Assembly: GCF_905220415.1 (NCBI RefSeq)
Contig: NC_059562.1
Coordinates: 5,781,501 to 5,845,500, forward strand
Source of the DNA: Colias croceus
Taxonomy: Eukaryota > Arthropoda > Insecta > Lepidoptera > Pieridae
Direction: 5' to 3'
Length of the DNA: 64,000 nucleotides
Position numbers and translations under genes: made by a program. Below are positions 12,201 through 27,200 of the stretch, piece after piece. Numbering within the stretch: the stretch's first letter is position 1; every line of letters begins with the position of its first letter. The notes beneath the pieces were generated by a model. That model had not been told where the DNA came from, ran no database searches, and saw only the letters and a list, made by a program, of their open reading frames with translations.

Positions 12201-15200
12201 ATATGAAATAATTTATTTGTGTGAAGTTTAAATCTACCTTCCTTCCTTGTATTTGCATGTAGGTAATTTTATCTTTTGAGATTTTTTTAGGACAAAAATT
12301 ATCTTTTATAGTTATTATGGTAGGTACATGATTTTGCATTTAAATAACTATAATGAAGTAATATTTATGTTAGTTAGTTTATTTTATTTTAACCCATAGA
12401 TTTTCTATTGTGTCTGTGGTTCCGGGGGCTAAGTTATTAATGCATACTTTTAACTAAAAAGACCGAGGACTACTTCCCGGAGCTTCCGTCTTCCATATAT
12501 TCCTATCCATTTTCCAAAAGAACGTGTCACCAAGTGTTCAAGCAACCATTATAATATTATAATATATTTAGAGTTGAAAATAGATTAATTAATAAAAGTT
12601 ATCAATTAGAATTTACATAAAACTATTTAAAAAGTCATGTTCTTTTGGAATTGAAAACATTTTCAAGTCAATTTCAGCCTTAGATTTCAGCCAATGTTAA
12701 AAATACTTTGTCATTTAGATAGTTCATCAATGTTTGCACCGTGAATGTTATTGACGTATGTGGTATATTTAGTACACGATTAATTTACCACACGTCTTTT
12801 TATAGAGTATGTAAAGGAAATTAGAGTAAAATAACACGAGAAATTAGAAGCTTACTTATACGTATTTTTTACAAATAAAACTCCTTATGAAACTAAATAA
12901 AAAAATGATATTTGAGTACTGGTAACTAATTAAGAATGATTTTAGATATAATTTAGTTATAATTACCTCATTCAATTTAAAAACTACATGATTCATTTTA
13001 AAAAGCTTTTTTTACCTTAAGACAGCTACATCTTTATCAAAAAAATAAGAATAGATTTTTTTAAAAGCTCTGTTTGCTTTGCTTCTCGTAAAATGTGTTA
13101 GAAACTTCTTATGTATGATCTGTATTCAAGTTATATGACGACATGATACTTCATAAATTTTCTTAACAAAGTGCTAAATTTGTTAACTAAATTTTTTGTT
13201 TTAAATTCGATTTATATCTAGTAACATTAGCTTTCCACCCGCAGCTTCGCCCGCGCAGTCAAGGAAAAACCCGCATAGTTCCCGTTCCCATGGGATTGCC
13301 GGGATAAAACCTATCCTATTTCCCGGGGTAAAAAGTAGCCTATATCCTTTCTCGGGTATCAAAATATATACCAAATTTCATGCAAATTGCTTCAGTAGTT
13401 AAGGCGTGATTGAGTAACAGACAGACAGACAGAGTTACTTTCGCATTTATAATATTAGTATGGATAGGTAACCCAGCAAAGATATCGTCCTTGTACCTCT
13501 AATTGCTATATAGTAGTGGGAATGTATGTGTGTTCAAGATCATATAAAAACTAATTTGAATTATTATAGTGTAGTCAAACTAAAACTAATTTAAATGGTT
13601 ATTATAGTCTCAAACAAAAATGCTCATGAAATAAAAACTACTGGGCCTATGCGAATAAAATTTTTATGGGACCAATTCGACACCATCCCGCATCGAACAA
13701 AAAAAGAATGTCGTAAATCGGTTCAGAAACCTCAGAGTAATCGGTGTACATACATAAAAAAACCTCCTCCTTTTTTGAAGTCGGTTAATAAATCTACTTA
13801 CAGTTCCACTAAGCTGTCCCTTAGCACCATTGAGCCTGATATAGAATTGTGTTGGTTTGTCCACTTGCGCAGAGTCCGGGAACTGCGCGACCTCAAGCAG
13901 ATGAGCGTCTCCCACCGCTGGGCTGATGTACACCTTGAAGGGAGAGTCTGGTATGTGCTGCTCGTTGAACTTCAAGCCGATACGGTATTCACCTGGAGGA
14001 AGGTTTTAATTTTATAAAGTCGTATGGAGAATGATTTGTTTTGATGTCCAGAGGAAGATTTTAATTAGATGCAAAGTGTTACGAATAATAGATTTGAGTA
14101 TATATAAAACTAGCTTCCGCCCACGACTTTGTACGTGCATCCCCGTTTTTCCCCGTTCCCGCAAGAATTTCGGGAAATCCTTTCTTAGGGGACGCCTACG
14201 TTATGACATCTACCTGCATGCCAAATTTCAGCCCGATACGTCCAGTGGTTTGGGCTGTGCGTTGATAGATCACTATATCAGTCACCTTTGAGTTTTATAT
14301 ATATAGATTAATATTTGTTCCAGATTGAAATTAGCCTCATTTATGGATTTATTGGTTCAAATTGTATAATTTTCTGAGTCATAAAGTATCTATCTTATAA
14401 TTAAAACTAAATTAAAATAGAAATAGCTAGTCAAAATAAAAGCGCACACATAAGTTTATCAATTTGCTGGGCTTTCAAATCTTAAGTAGACGTAGGTATG
14501 AAAGTAAAAACAAAGGATACTATAAAACATGTAGCTTAATATAACTTATCATAAGCTTTATCAATAAAAAAGAAGCCTATTCTATCTGTTATTGAACCGT
14601 ATTATATATTGAATTTCATGAAGATCCAGTATTTATTTAGTTTTCTTTATAAATTAAGTTGGATTGATTTAATTTATCCAAGGACAAAAGACACGGAAAC
14701 AGTGTCTTTCATAAATTTCCCAAACCTCGCACACCTGGTAGTTGGCACATCAATAACAAATGAAACGACATAATTTACTAATCCTCTAAAGTACCGACAT
14801 TATTTGCATTGATCTAAAAACCCGTTGAAAATGCGAAAAAAGCTCAACAAAAACTTCATTAGAATATAAAAACTGTTTTTTGGGGAGAAGCTGTCAATCG
14901 AAATGAGCCACTAACGATGGATAATAATTCTTCTTCGACTCGCAGAGAAATTTAAATTTTGCGTTATTTTTAGAGATCCTTCGGTTTTAATGCTACAGGT
15001 ATTCTAAGATATCCACGTCTGCTTTCTGATGTATTCAAGATAACTAGATTTGATTTCTACTTTAGAGGGGTTAAAAAGATAGAATTAAAAAATGTACCTA
15101 AATATTATATTTTATTGCTCATTGCTCATACAGATTTATCATAGAGCAGCTGTTGTAAACAACAGTTTACAACGAATTTCTTTCAATGATTGTCATACAG

Positions 15201-18200
15201 AAAAATTAAAAAATATATATATATATGTAATCGCCTACACACAGAGTAAAGCATAAAAACGAGATAAATCATAAATATACTTTTTTGTGATATCAAATAT
15301 TTATTTCAAATACATAGATACGGAACCCCATAAAATTATAGCCGATTCACGCTTCACCATTTGCAACAAACAACGCGGTAGGCATATTGTTGTTGTGGAT
15401 TTACATTTCGAGTGTCCTTTTTTCAACATGTTTTTACTGATTGTGCAAAAAATGCGTTTTGGCTTTTTTCTTTAATAGTGGGGAGAGTAGCACAGTTAAC
15501 TTTGTAACAATAACTAGTGGTTAAACGGTTGTTTAAATAGGGATTAGTTTGCTTAATCTATACCTTTTTTATTATACACTACTACGCTTTGACTTAAACC
15601 TAATAAATTATATACTAAAACCTTCCTCTTGAAACACTCTATCTATTAAAAAAACCGCATCAAAATCCGTTGCGTAGTTTGAAAGATTTAAGCATACAAA
15701 GGGACATAGGGACAGAGAAAGTGACTTTGTTTTATACTATGTAGTTATAACTATACTGAACTAATTTTACATTGCAGAGGCTCTAGCTTCTTTAATCAAA
15801 ATTTTGTAAGAATTGATAAAAGCACGTTTCGTTTCCTTTACCTACTTATTTTATCGGAATATAAAGAAAGAGAAGCCTCTATAAGTCAGTATATTATGCA
15901 CAAAGTTTATGTAGAATTTAGGTAAAAACTATCGCATAAGAACAATAAAGATTATAATAACATATTATGTTAAAAATTCACGCAAATAAGATGTAGCACA
16001 TTCTTCACAAAAGATATCGATATGTGACTGCATTATTGGTATTCCGTACAGTATGTATCGCAGAAATGTTACAAATATGTGATATTTTCCTCACTTGTAG
16101 AATAAGTTTAAAATATCAACCTTACCAACGTGTAGTCCAACTAACCAAATTTATAAACTGAGACTGATACAAGTTGCAGAGTGAGAGCTCAGCAAAAACT
16201 AATATTCGAATAGAAGACGAGTTTTGAGGTTTAATTGGCAGTTATCGAAAATAAATAGAAAATAGAGCTGTAGATAATTGTTTTTTATACTCTTTGGTTA
16301 TGTAGAGTTATAAATTTAAACTTATAAAGAATAGAAAAATGTATGTAGAGTTAGTTTAATTAAATAGCTCTACAAGTACAATTTCGAAATCACGACAGTT
16401 ATTAAGGGTTTAACAGACGTTTAAACCAAGATTAGTATATTTGTATCAATAAATCTTTAAATACAAATAATGATGTAGACAGTATGCAACAGTACTGACA
16501 GGTTGCGGGTTCGATGACCCGTGCAAGGAAAAACGTAATAGAGATATTTTTAGCATTTCGCAGGTGTTTATATCTCACCAACATAATATGTTTAACTATG
16601 TTAATTTTTGTTGTTTTTCTTAACACTATATGAAGTCATAAATTATCTTCTATTATTATCCATTTTATTTTCAAAATTATATAAACGTACATGAATGACA
16701 AAAAGCAGTATTTTCAGAGTTATTATTCATGCATTATGCATGTATGTTTATTTATTCCAACATAACTTCTAAATAAGTGAATACATTTGGATTGACACCA
16801 CATATAATTCCGAGTGTCACTTAATAAAAATATTGTTTATTTCGCTCGGAGCATATTTTAAAACAATATGTATTCAAACGATGTACATAAACCAATAATT
16901 TTTTTTTATATAAATTTCAAATTCGCTAGTAAGTATATTAATCATATCTTGCAGCGTTTAATTTACATTATTTATAAGTATTAAGACAACAAGTTAAACA
17001 TGAATATTGAACCCAGCTACATTTCAAATCTCTACCTATCTATTTATACTAAATCGCATTACCATTCGTTTATCATTGTAAGAGTATCACAACAACAAAC
17101 GTAATCAACTTTCGCATTCCAATAGCCACGCATAACCGCCATCAATACCCTAAACATACTTCAATCCTTTTTATACCTCCATCTTACTATACCCGTAAAT
17201 ATTTACTACCCAAATATCCGATGCAGCATTCCCTCATAGCGCGTCGTCTGCTTCCTAAACAGTTATTTTTTTCCATATACACCGTGCCAGTCAATTAAAA
17301 TGACTTTTAAACACCAAAGGAAAGGAATTCCGGCTCTAAACAGAATTTGTCCGGGCCCATTGTTGGGGGACTCTGAAAAAAATTCGCCGAGCATCCGACA
17401 AAGAAAGCGCGCCTTTTTGCTGATGTCGGATCTTCATAAGTGTATTAGAAAAATTTCCGAGTTATCTAAGTGAATAATGACTTAAGTTGCGTTGTTTGTT
17501 TGTGGGACAAAGGGTCGTTAAACTTGTTTCGTCTGCGCCGTTTTTTATCGATTCGACGGCTGATATTGTTGCACTATTTGTAACTCTACGTTTTGGCAAC
17601 GTTTTTGTCGGTAATGGACGTAAAGTAATGAAAGTTATGTAGTTGAGTGGTGCGTTGGTCAATCGTGGCTTGGTTTTATTGATTCAGATTTAACTATATT
17701 GACGTTTGATTATGTTGTTCTATTTATTTATTTATTACCTAACCGGAGAAGTTGCTGTAAGTTGTAAATGATTTGTACCTAATCTAATGCATTTTCTCGT
17801 TTGTTTACATCTTTTTCTCTATCCTTCTAAACTGTTTTCCTGCTAACCTCTCTAAACGAGTCGTATAGTTCGAGTAATAATGTCATATTTATGTGAATAT
17901 TTAATACTAGCTGTTTCCCGCGGTTTCACCCGCATTGCTCCACTCTTACTACACTCTACTGTTGGTCTTAGCGTGATGATATATAGCCTTCCTCGATAAA
18001 TGGGCTATCCAACACCGAAAGAATTTTTCAAATCGGACCAGTAGTTCCTGAGATTAGCGTGTTCAAACAAACAAATTCTACATTTTAATATTAGTATAGA
18101 TTTTTGTGTTCCGAATTACTCTACATAAAAATAAACACGATTTATCTGGCAGTCTAATATAATTATTTTAATTCTATCAGACTATGGGATATTGTTGCAT

Positions 18201-21200
18201 AAACTTGTAAAAAAATAAGTTTTTTGACAATCTCTTGGTCAATATTATTATTTCTATAGAATTTACGTAAGGCAATGTTAATTATAAAGTTGCTACAACA
18301 ACGCAGTGAATGTAAATTATTTTTCTAGTCGTATATTTGTTTTGTTCTCTTCATTGATAAATTTTCTGTTCTTTTTATATTGCAAAAGATTAGCTATTCG
18401 ACTGATCTTTCAAATAATTTTTTTAGATAGTCCGTATGACTATTGTTTATTCGTGAATTAGTTACCTACTGATTAAATCATATATTGGTAATAATTTGTT
18501 TAAACCATATGCTCTTTTTGGTAGTCCTACCTACTTAGTTGTTTGAATCGATCAAAAATAGTTTTTTTTAATGAATTTGAAATCAACAAACCAAGTCAAG
18601 GGGCACATCTAGTTCATAACTATATCCCCTACTGGAGTAGGTAATTATGAAACAAAATATGTTAATAGATCTAACCAAAGAATTGTTTATCTGCCAACAT
18701 TAAATTGCTATCGCGTACAGATGACGTTAACCAAACGTTAACAAATGACGCCATAATTGAATCGAATTTGCATAATCTACAAGTTATATTGTTAGCTTTT
18801 GCGAGTTATTTAAAGTAGGAATTTAAAAAGTCGTTTACATTTTGTTTACATGGGACATTATTCCTTTTTGATTAGCGTTTATTTTTAATTTATAGTGTGG
18901 AATTTTATTGATCTCTATTTTTGCTCTAGTTTTTGTCCGCATTGGTTTTAGGACCACTGTAAGCAGTGGTCCGTATCCGTAAATTAATAAACTTGTATAT
19001 ATGTTATATCTTAAATTAAAAGGGATTTTCAACTCGAAAATAGTAGATAATACCAAAAATGTTGCATCATCAATCTTTTTCTTTACAGCGTCTATCTTAA
19101 ATTTGTTTTACGTAAGATGGTAGGTACCCATTTGTCGCTCAATCATATTTAAATTAGCCTATTTGGATTTACATAAAAATGATATTACTTAGACTTGGGT
19201 TAAACAACCCAAAAGAAGGTAGTACCTATAGGTAGGAATAAAATGTGCTCTACGATAAATAATTGTTGACTGAAAAGCGATAGTCGTGTGCACTATCCAT
19301 CCACCGTGACAGTTAAACGGAAAATTTAATGGTATATTTTAATAATTAATCATGTCAACATAAATGCAAAATAACCGTATAATTCACGCAGCCTTATCGT
19401 GTCCACATCGGACTTAGCAAGTCAAATGGCATCCACCCCGCGGTTCCATACAGAACTATACGGTAAAAAACATATAAACACTCATATGCACTTCATAAAT
19501 AAACTGACTTGTTCCATGCTAACCACGCCCCTCCACCGACCGGCCAATCGCATTGCCTTGACCACGAACGCGGCAAAATACCGCGGGCCATTTTGACAGA
19601 TCGATTTTTAAATTTTTTTTTCTTTTTTCCGCTAACTTTTTTAGCGATGCTGTCGCGATTTCAGCCAGTGATTACTTGAATTTACGATATAGTTTTTACT
19701 AATGTTTGTGATAATTCGTCAGTTTTTTGACGCGTTCTTATAGAGACTTAAAGGGTAAAATATATTTATAGGCCACGTGTGAATTGTCCTAAATACGTTG
19801 GATTTTTTGTTCACATTTCGTGCAAGTGATGTGCACTGGATTGCGTCATACTCGCTTATTGACGAATCATTTTACAGAGAGAACCTATGTGACTAAGTAT
19901 CGAGACAACTAGAGTTTCGTTATAACATACCTAATTCCTATAGTTATAATATCAATCCGATGAATAATATAAAAATGTAGTCGGTACTAGTGTACTTACA
20001 CACGTAAACTAAAAAAAATAAACCTTTATGACCTTATTTTTTCAAAAAATAATTTGCTATATGCAACTGTACAGAATGACGTCGAATCACGCGCGGTAGG
20101 GATGAGAAAAAGATGGCGCGTAACGGAAAAATGTCACGCGTAACAAAAAAATGTTACACTAAATTTTTTCCAACCCCGATAAAGAAGTTTCACTTCAAAA
20201 TTCATTGATAGCTCAGTCCGACAAATTTAAATTTTGTTTCCAGTATCAATCATCGTACACGAACATAAATTCGTTCCAAATAATTGTCCTTTGAAACAGT
20301 TAAACAAATTTCTCACAATCTAATATATAAAAATCAATGCCACTTTTCGTTGTAATTCCATAACTCGAGAACGGCTGAACCGATTTCGATAATTCTTTTT
20401 TTATTATATTCCTTGAAGTACGAGGATGGTTCTTATGTAGAGAAAACGTTAATATGTACCACGGGCGAAGCCGGGGCGGACCGCTAGTATTTTATAAAAA
20501 AAGACATAGAGTTACTTACCAGGCTCATCAACCTTGTACGAAACGTCGCAAGATCCATCCTTCCTGTCCTTAAAGTCAATCTCTGCTTTGCTCGGCCCCT
20601 CAAGCGAGATGGCCAGTTGTCCGGCCCCAGCCTCTCTGGTCCACACGTTGAACTCGTTGAAGCGCCCGGCTTCGCCCCGCTCGAGGCCGGTGCCTCCAGC
20701 CTTCACTAAATGGGCCCCGGAGTCCCGGAGAGGCCCAACGGTGAATTGGAAGGGGGATCCTATAATATAGTAATTGGTTATAAAATCTGTCTTGTTAAAA
20801 ACCAGAAAAAGATAGATTCAGTCAATTCATCATCATTCATTATAACTAACATTATTTTATTTTTGGTTGTATATTTTTTTCATGTCTTGTTTTTGTATGT
20901 TTTCTTATTTTTCGCCAATTTTCTGTGTCACACTCACACTGTCTCACTAAATAGTTTGGTTTTCTGTCTTTATACCCTATTTCAAAATGTGCTTTCGTTG
21001 ATTTCGCTTATCTGGTAGATCATAGAAGTTCGTTTATCAGCACCTATTACTACTGAATATTGTAATAAAAATATAAGTAGGTACATATTATATAGGAATA
21101 CTATTAACGCGAAAGTCTGCTAAGAGCTTACTTGCCTCTACATTTTGTCAAGAAAACAAAATATCATGGGAGCTACATGGGAGTTTTCCTACTATGTTCG

Positions 21201-24200
21201 TGCTAGTAATGAACCTTTAATTATTACAAGAACATTCTAAAAATATTTATTACCTATTTCATTACATTATTTTTAAAGAAAAAATATTTATATCAAACAA
21301 GTTGACTTTATACCAACTGTAAAAAGTATTTATAGGCACCATTTTTATGTAAAAACTAAAAAAATATTTATAGATACCATTTTTTAAAATTGCTGCAGTG
21401 TGGTGCCTAATTATGAAAGAATGAAAGAAAAGAAATTTATTGCCAAAAAAATAAACAGCCAAACACATTATAAAATTTATCTTAAAATTAGCCAAACGGA
21501 TACAGCCTCAGCAAAATGCTGCACAAAAGCAGTGTTACCAACATCACTAACTTGTAAGTTAGGTATTCGGGCGCTAACGATATCTTAAGAGTTTGAATAA
21601 TTGTACAAAACAAACAATATCTCATGATATTCTTTAATTTAGCCATAATACAGCAGTAACATGTGTACAGTTTTATTTCTCTCATAATTGCAATTTTAAA
21701 TAACAACGACCTCGATTATAAGAAATTACTTATATTAAAAAAGTTGACAGTTCACATCTGCACCTATAATATCAAGTGAGGAACAATAATTATTTATAAC
21801 ATATTTTACGTTTTGACAACTAGCTTTTTGTCCGCAGCTTCGCTCATGACATTGGCCAGACTTGGCAAGACTCGTGCTCCCTTTTTTTAATTCTTCCCTA
21901 TTTTCGCTTTAGGAATACCACAGGTATTACAGGTATTATAGGTAGGCGTAGGTAATTACTTTGTAATGCAATAGTACCTAAAATGTATTATAATATTATG
22001 ATCAATTTTTTTTTCAAAATAAGTATACATTTTTGAACGAATACTATTTAATTATTTTTTATAAATAGCAATTATTCCGTTACTTTAAATTCTGCATACT
22101 CGTGTGCATAGTATTGCAAAAAATACGTACATAAGTATTTGTTAATATTTCCTTTAATTTTAATTGAGTATATCATATTTCTTTGACTTTAGTTATCGTT
22201 GTTTTTGCAATCAGAGATAAAATTACTAATTTATTCAAATGGCCAAAAGGTTCTATAAAGCAAGATACATACCTAGGTATTATATTATTTGTTTTTCGTT
22301 GTTTTAAAATCGGTTAACCACTTGTTAACCAAACTTTTTTTGCAATTAAAGTGTTTATTCATTCATTCATAACCAAACTCAAACTCGAACATTTATTTAT
22401 TCAATTAGACTTCTTCGAGAAGCACTTTTGAATCGTCATTACATATTTTTAACATTTACCACCTTGGAAAGCAGTATCTATGGAGAATAACCGGCAAGAA
22501 ACTCCATAGTTGTTCTTTTGTAAATGTATTTACTCACCAGGAATATGAATTTCCCTGTATTTCACAGAGACCGTATGGACCCCCAGTTCCTTGGGGACGA
22601 AGTGCACGGAGTACAGACCATCTTCCACCTCCTGGATCTCCGCATCTTCGGAGACACCCCCCGGGCTGGTGACCGTGGCTGCCAGGTCGAACGAGGTGAT
22701 TCCTGGAGGAGGAATTGTTATTAATCTACACTAATATTATAAAGAGGAAAACTTTGTTTGTTTGTTTGATTGTAATGAATAGGCTCATAAACTACTGGAC
22801 CGATTTTAAAAATTCTTTCACCATTCGAAAGCTACATTATCCACGAGTAATATAGGTTTTATGCAGGAAATCCCACGGGAACGGAAACTATGCGGGTTTT
22901 CCTTTGAAAACGCGGGCGAAGCCGCAGGCGGAAAGCCAGTGTATTATAATTATATTTTATGTGATTACACTGATAGGTACTTAAAATAAAAGTTGTTTTT
23001 TTATTTTATTCTAGAAGTGCATTTTTTAATTTCTTTATGTCCTAAAGATGTCTGTAATTGGTATTTCATAATTGTAACTCCATATGCCTTGACGGGTAGG
23101 ATATGGCTGGACCTCATTATTGTATAACACCAGAATTGTACCCATGTTCATGAAATAAAATACATATTTGAATTTGAATGTCCTGTTTTATTTGGCAATG
23201 TAATTTTTTAACACGCTTAAAACACTTTTAAAATTACACATATAAGACAGAAGTTTGTTTATCTGTATAGTGTATAAGTGTAAGTGAAGTCCCATAGTGG
23301 GTGGGGTAAGGGGCAGATCACAGATGCATTATACATCTGTTTCACTGATAGATTTTCTTTAAGGACAAGTAGGTGATCAGCATTCTGTGTCCTACCAGAA
23401 CAAGACATTTTTTTTTTCTTCGTCTCCACCGGGAATCGAACCCAGGACCCCTTGGTGTTAAGCTCACGCGTCAAACACTGTACCGAGGAGGCAGTCGTCG
23501 TATAGTGTAAAGGTCGAAGTTAATTTGTAAATCAAGTTTTAAATCTAATTCATATGTAGAACGTTGGTACATATTATAAGAAAAAATAATATTCTGTGAC
23601 CAATTCAAAATATATTTATATTAGCTTACCGCCCTCGGCCTCGCCCGCTTCGTCTAAAACCTAATAAATTATATACTAAAACCTTCTTGAATCACTCTAT
23701 TTATTTAAAAAAAACGCATCAAAGACCGTTGCGTAGTTTTAAAGATTTAAACACACAAAGGGACCTAGGGACAGAAAAAGCGACTTTGTTTTATACTATG
23801 CAGTGATATTGCTCATAACATTGTATGCCACAAGGTTATACCTATAGAACACATTATAAAAATTAACAAAATATATCTTACCAGGCATTTTAAATGTAAG
23901 TTTGCAGTTAGTGCCGACTTCAGTGAGCGGCGCGGGGTCGCGTTGTCGTTGGATCTTTTCGCGTTGGCGGTTACTGCCTTCGCCTGTCACCTGTTTAATA
24001 ATATTATAATGATTTTAATATATTGAATAATGTTGTAGTATGTGGAATTTCATTTGTTAACTTTCTTTTTTTCTTGTGATAAAACGTTTAGTTTTATCAT
24101 CATGAACGTGTTTTATCGTGATAGAAACAAAACTAAAAGTAATTACACAAATATATTTTGTTGTTGTTATATAATTGTTTATGCAAAAAATAGTATAATA

Positions 24201-27200
24201 GACCATGTCAAGTAGTAAACATAAGTGTAAAAATTAGAGATTACTGGCGTGATTTTTTTTTTATAGAGTCAATAAACAGAATCCTCGAAAATATCATCTT
24301 TTATATTTGGATTAGGATTTTATTTTTTAAATTTGGTCTTGAATATTATACGTATCATCTAATAGATGATTGGTTATTTTGCTTGATATCCCCTCTTAAC
24401 CTTAAAGAAAACTACATCATTTACTAACAAAATTTTAAAACTTAAAATTACCTTAACAGTAAAAGGTGACCCTTCAACATGATGGTCAGCGAACTTGAGA
24501 TTCACGATGTAGTAGCCAGGTTCAGTCGGCTTGTAGCTGATAGCCAGCACGCCATCTTTGCTGTCCGCGCACTGAATCTCAGCTTTGCTGGGACCTGGGT
24601 AATTGTGTATGAATCAAACATTTTATAAGTATGCATTTTGAACACAAACATTTTTTCAATTATAATCGTTATAATACATAGAAATATAAGTTTTAATCAT
24701 TAAAAGAGCAGTGGTGGCTCAGTGGTGAGACCTCGGACTTCGAATCGATAAGTCCGTGGTTCGAGACCAGGCGAGCGCGCAGGAAATAAATTGATTTTTC
24801 AATTTATCTGCGCATGTTGTAACATCACCACTGCTCGAACGGTGAAGGAAAACATCGTGAGGAAACCGACATGTCGAAGAATTAAAAAAAAAAAAAAAAG
24901 TTCGACGACATGTGTCATCCGCCAACCCGCACTTGGCCAGCGTGGTGGATTATGGCCTGTACCCTCATAGGAGGCCCGTGTCCCAGCAGTGGGAACGTAT
25001 ATGGGCTGATGATGATAAGTTTTAATTTTACTATAGTTGTGTAAAAGCTAGAAATAATTGGTCTGATAAACGTGCAACTGGATTTCTATTGAATATTAGC
25101 TTTCCGCCCGCGGCTTCGCACGCGTTTTCGAAGAAAAACCTGCATAGTTCCCGTGTGATTTCCGGGATAAAACCTATCCTATGTGTTAATCCAAGTTAGC
25201 CTCTATATATGTGCCAAATTTCATTGTAATCGGTTCAGTAGTATTTGCGTGAAAGAGTAACAAACACACACACACATCCTCACAAACTTTCGTTGGCATT
25301 TATAATATTAGTAGGATATTTACCTTCAATAGACAAGGAAAGACCTCCATACCCCGCGTTCCTGGTGTCCACCGTGAACGTGTTCTCCCCCTGGGTCTTA
25401 CCCTCCTTCAGGGCACTGCCAGATACCTGATAAATATTATTATATATAAATATTAATATTAAAATATATATTTAATTTACTTTTTTTGCGAGTGACAATG
25501 GCAATGTGGAAGGTCGAGAATACGACTATTAAAAATTTCAACTGATTAATATATGATGAAAATACGCTGAGTGCGTAAAAAATACTTATAATATTCCAGA
25601 CACAGTTTTTTTTCAGATATATGAATTCTTAAAACTCTATGTGTATACCCAAGCAACCCGCCCAACTTTGCCACCAGCACGTGAGCTATCGTATAAGGTG
25701 GTATAAGATTATGTTTTCATAGACAAAATGCTCACACTAGAGAAGCGGTAGGTATATGCGGTAGGTTGCACGAAGCTAGAGATGAAAACATAGATTTTCA
25801 GGAAAATTAAGCAAAAATTTTTTGATGAATAATTTTGTTGTTTAAGTATTATTTACGTGATCAGTGTATGCAAAACTACAACCCCCTTCGCGCCCTATCC
25901 AATAGTGGGACAACTTGTATACCAACTACACTCTACAATACTAAACTTCATTAAAATAAGCTTAAATAATATAAAACAGTGTGTTTTACTAAAATTTACT
26001 TAACAATACTTTAGTATAATGCAAAACATAATGTTAAACAATCATTCAGTTCCTATCACATATTATCTTACCTTGACTTTCTTAGCATCCCCAACTTCCT
26101 GTTCCATCACAGTGATGGTGAAAGGCGAGTTCTGGATGTGGACCCCCATCTTCTTGACGGAGACGATGTGCTGACCTGCCTCCCGGGGGGTGAAGCTGAT
26201 GCCAATGTTGCCTGATGGCAGTTGTTTCAGGAAACAGGGCTCTTCGAGGCCTGATGGTGCCTGGGAATGGTATAAATAATTAGATTTTTATAGCATTCAA
26301 ATGCTTTATAAATATATTGATTTATTTAACACTATTGTGCAATAAACCAGACACATAAAATAACAATTTACAATAAACAAAAGCACAACGCCTTATCACT
26401 ATGCACTGATTTCTGCCAGGCAACCACGATATATTTTTTTAAGAATATAAAAAATTCGATCACGACGCGACATTCAAATTGTGAAATTTTGGCGGAAGAA
26501 ATTCGAATACCGCATCGTAAACGATTTTTTTCTATTTTTTTTTTAATTTTTCTAAGTAGTAAATGTTAGTGTTATTATGAATAGTGTTTGTAACTTATTT
26601 CATTTTTCATTATTCCACAAAACAATATTTTTTGAGCATTTATATGCAAGCATGTTATAATAATAATATGTTTTTGTTGATCAAAACTGTAAATCGGACC
26701 CGAGACAACGCAGATCTTCTTTCCATTTTCATAAGTTATTTCATACCACTTAGTACGTGAGAGATTTTCTACAAGACATTTTTTTCTACATTTTCGAATA
26801 AAATATTACAATTTATCCCACGACAACGAGACCATATTGTCTTTTTCGTTAATTCTCACCAGGATTCGAACCTGTGTAACCACGATCATTCATTTACTAC
26901 AGTAGCAAGGAGGTTATTTAATAATATTTATTGTTTGTCTTATTACAGATCGTGTTCAAATGCATTTGCCCCGGACTGACCGGTTGGCTTGGTTGGTAGT
27001 GGCCCTGCCTTCCAAGCCAGAGGTCGTGGGTTCGATTCCCACCCGAGGCAATTATTTGTGTGATGAACATAGATGTTTGCTCTGTGTCTGGGTGTTAATT
27101 ATCTATATAAGTATTTATTTAAAATTATATATGTATGTTTATCAGCCATCTGGTTTCCATAACTCAAGCGAAAGCTTAGAATGGGATCAGGACGTGCCAT

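Larger units (their letters stand above)
7975..13801 (-). other. Intron 12 (5.8 kb)
   Basis: Contents: type B repeat (8033-8218), the nested block 9321-10510 with an R1-type LINE fragment, a type F repeat (11874-12021), a weak tRNA-like 'gggttcgattc' fragment near 12085-12130, a type C repeat (13228-13465) and another repeat (13570-13789). The AT-rich stretches 8220-9320 and 10511-11870 show nothing I can name. Confidence 0.6.
13993..20519 (-). other. Intron 11 (6.5 kb)
   Basis: The largest intron within the short isoform. It holds repeats at 14109, 15580, 17904, 20022 and 20319, a fragment with a tRNA B-box at 16495-16545, a 9-bp hairpin at 18951-18972, and a GC-richer block with CCAAT and GC-box-like strings at 19500-19600. 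The stretches 14310-15575, 15750-17900 and 18105-19380 hold nothing else I can name. Confidence 0.55.
22703..23881 (-). other. Intron 9 (1.2 kb)
   Basis: Almost wholly repeats: an inverted type C copy, a tail ending 'tatttgaatttgaatg' at 23050-23180, a tRNA-headed SINE and a type D copy. Nothing coding is supported. Confidence 0.6.

Noticed and set aside
13595..14017. 140-residue plus-strand ORF
   Set aside because: It crosses an interspersed repeat and the antisense of a filamin exon.
26967..27050. Functional tRNA-Gly (TCC) gene
   Set aside because: The acceptor-like stem has a mismatch and an insertion before the D-arm, and the sequence runs straight into a SINE body and tail.
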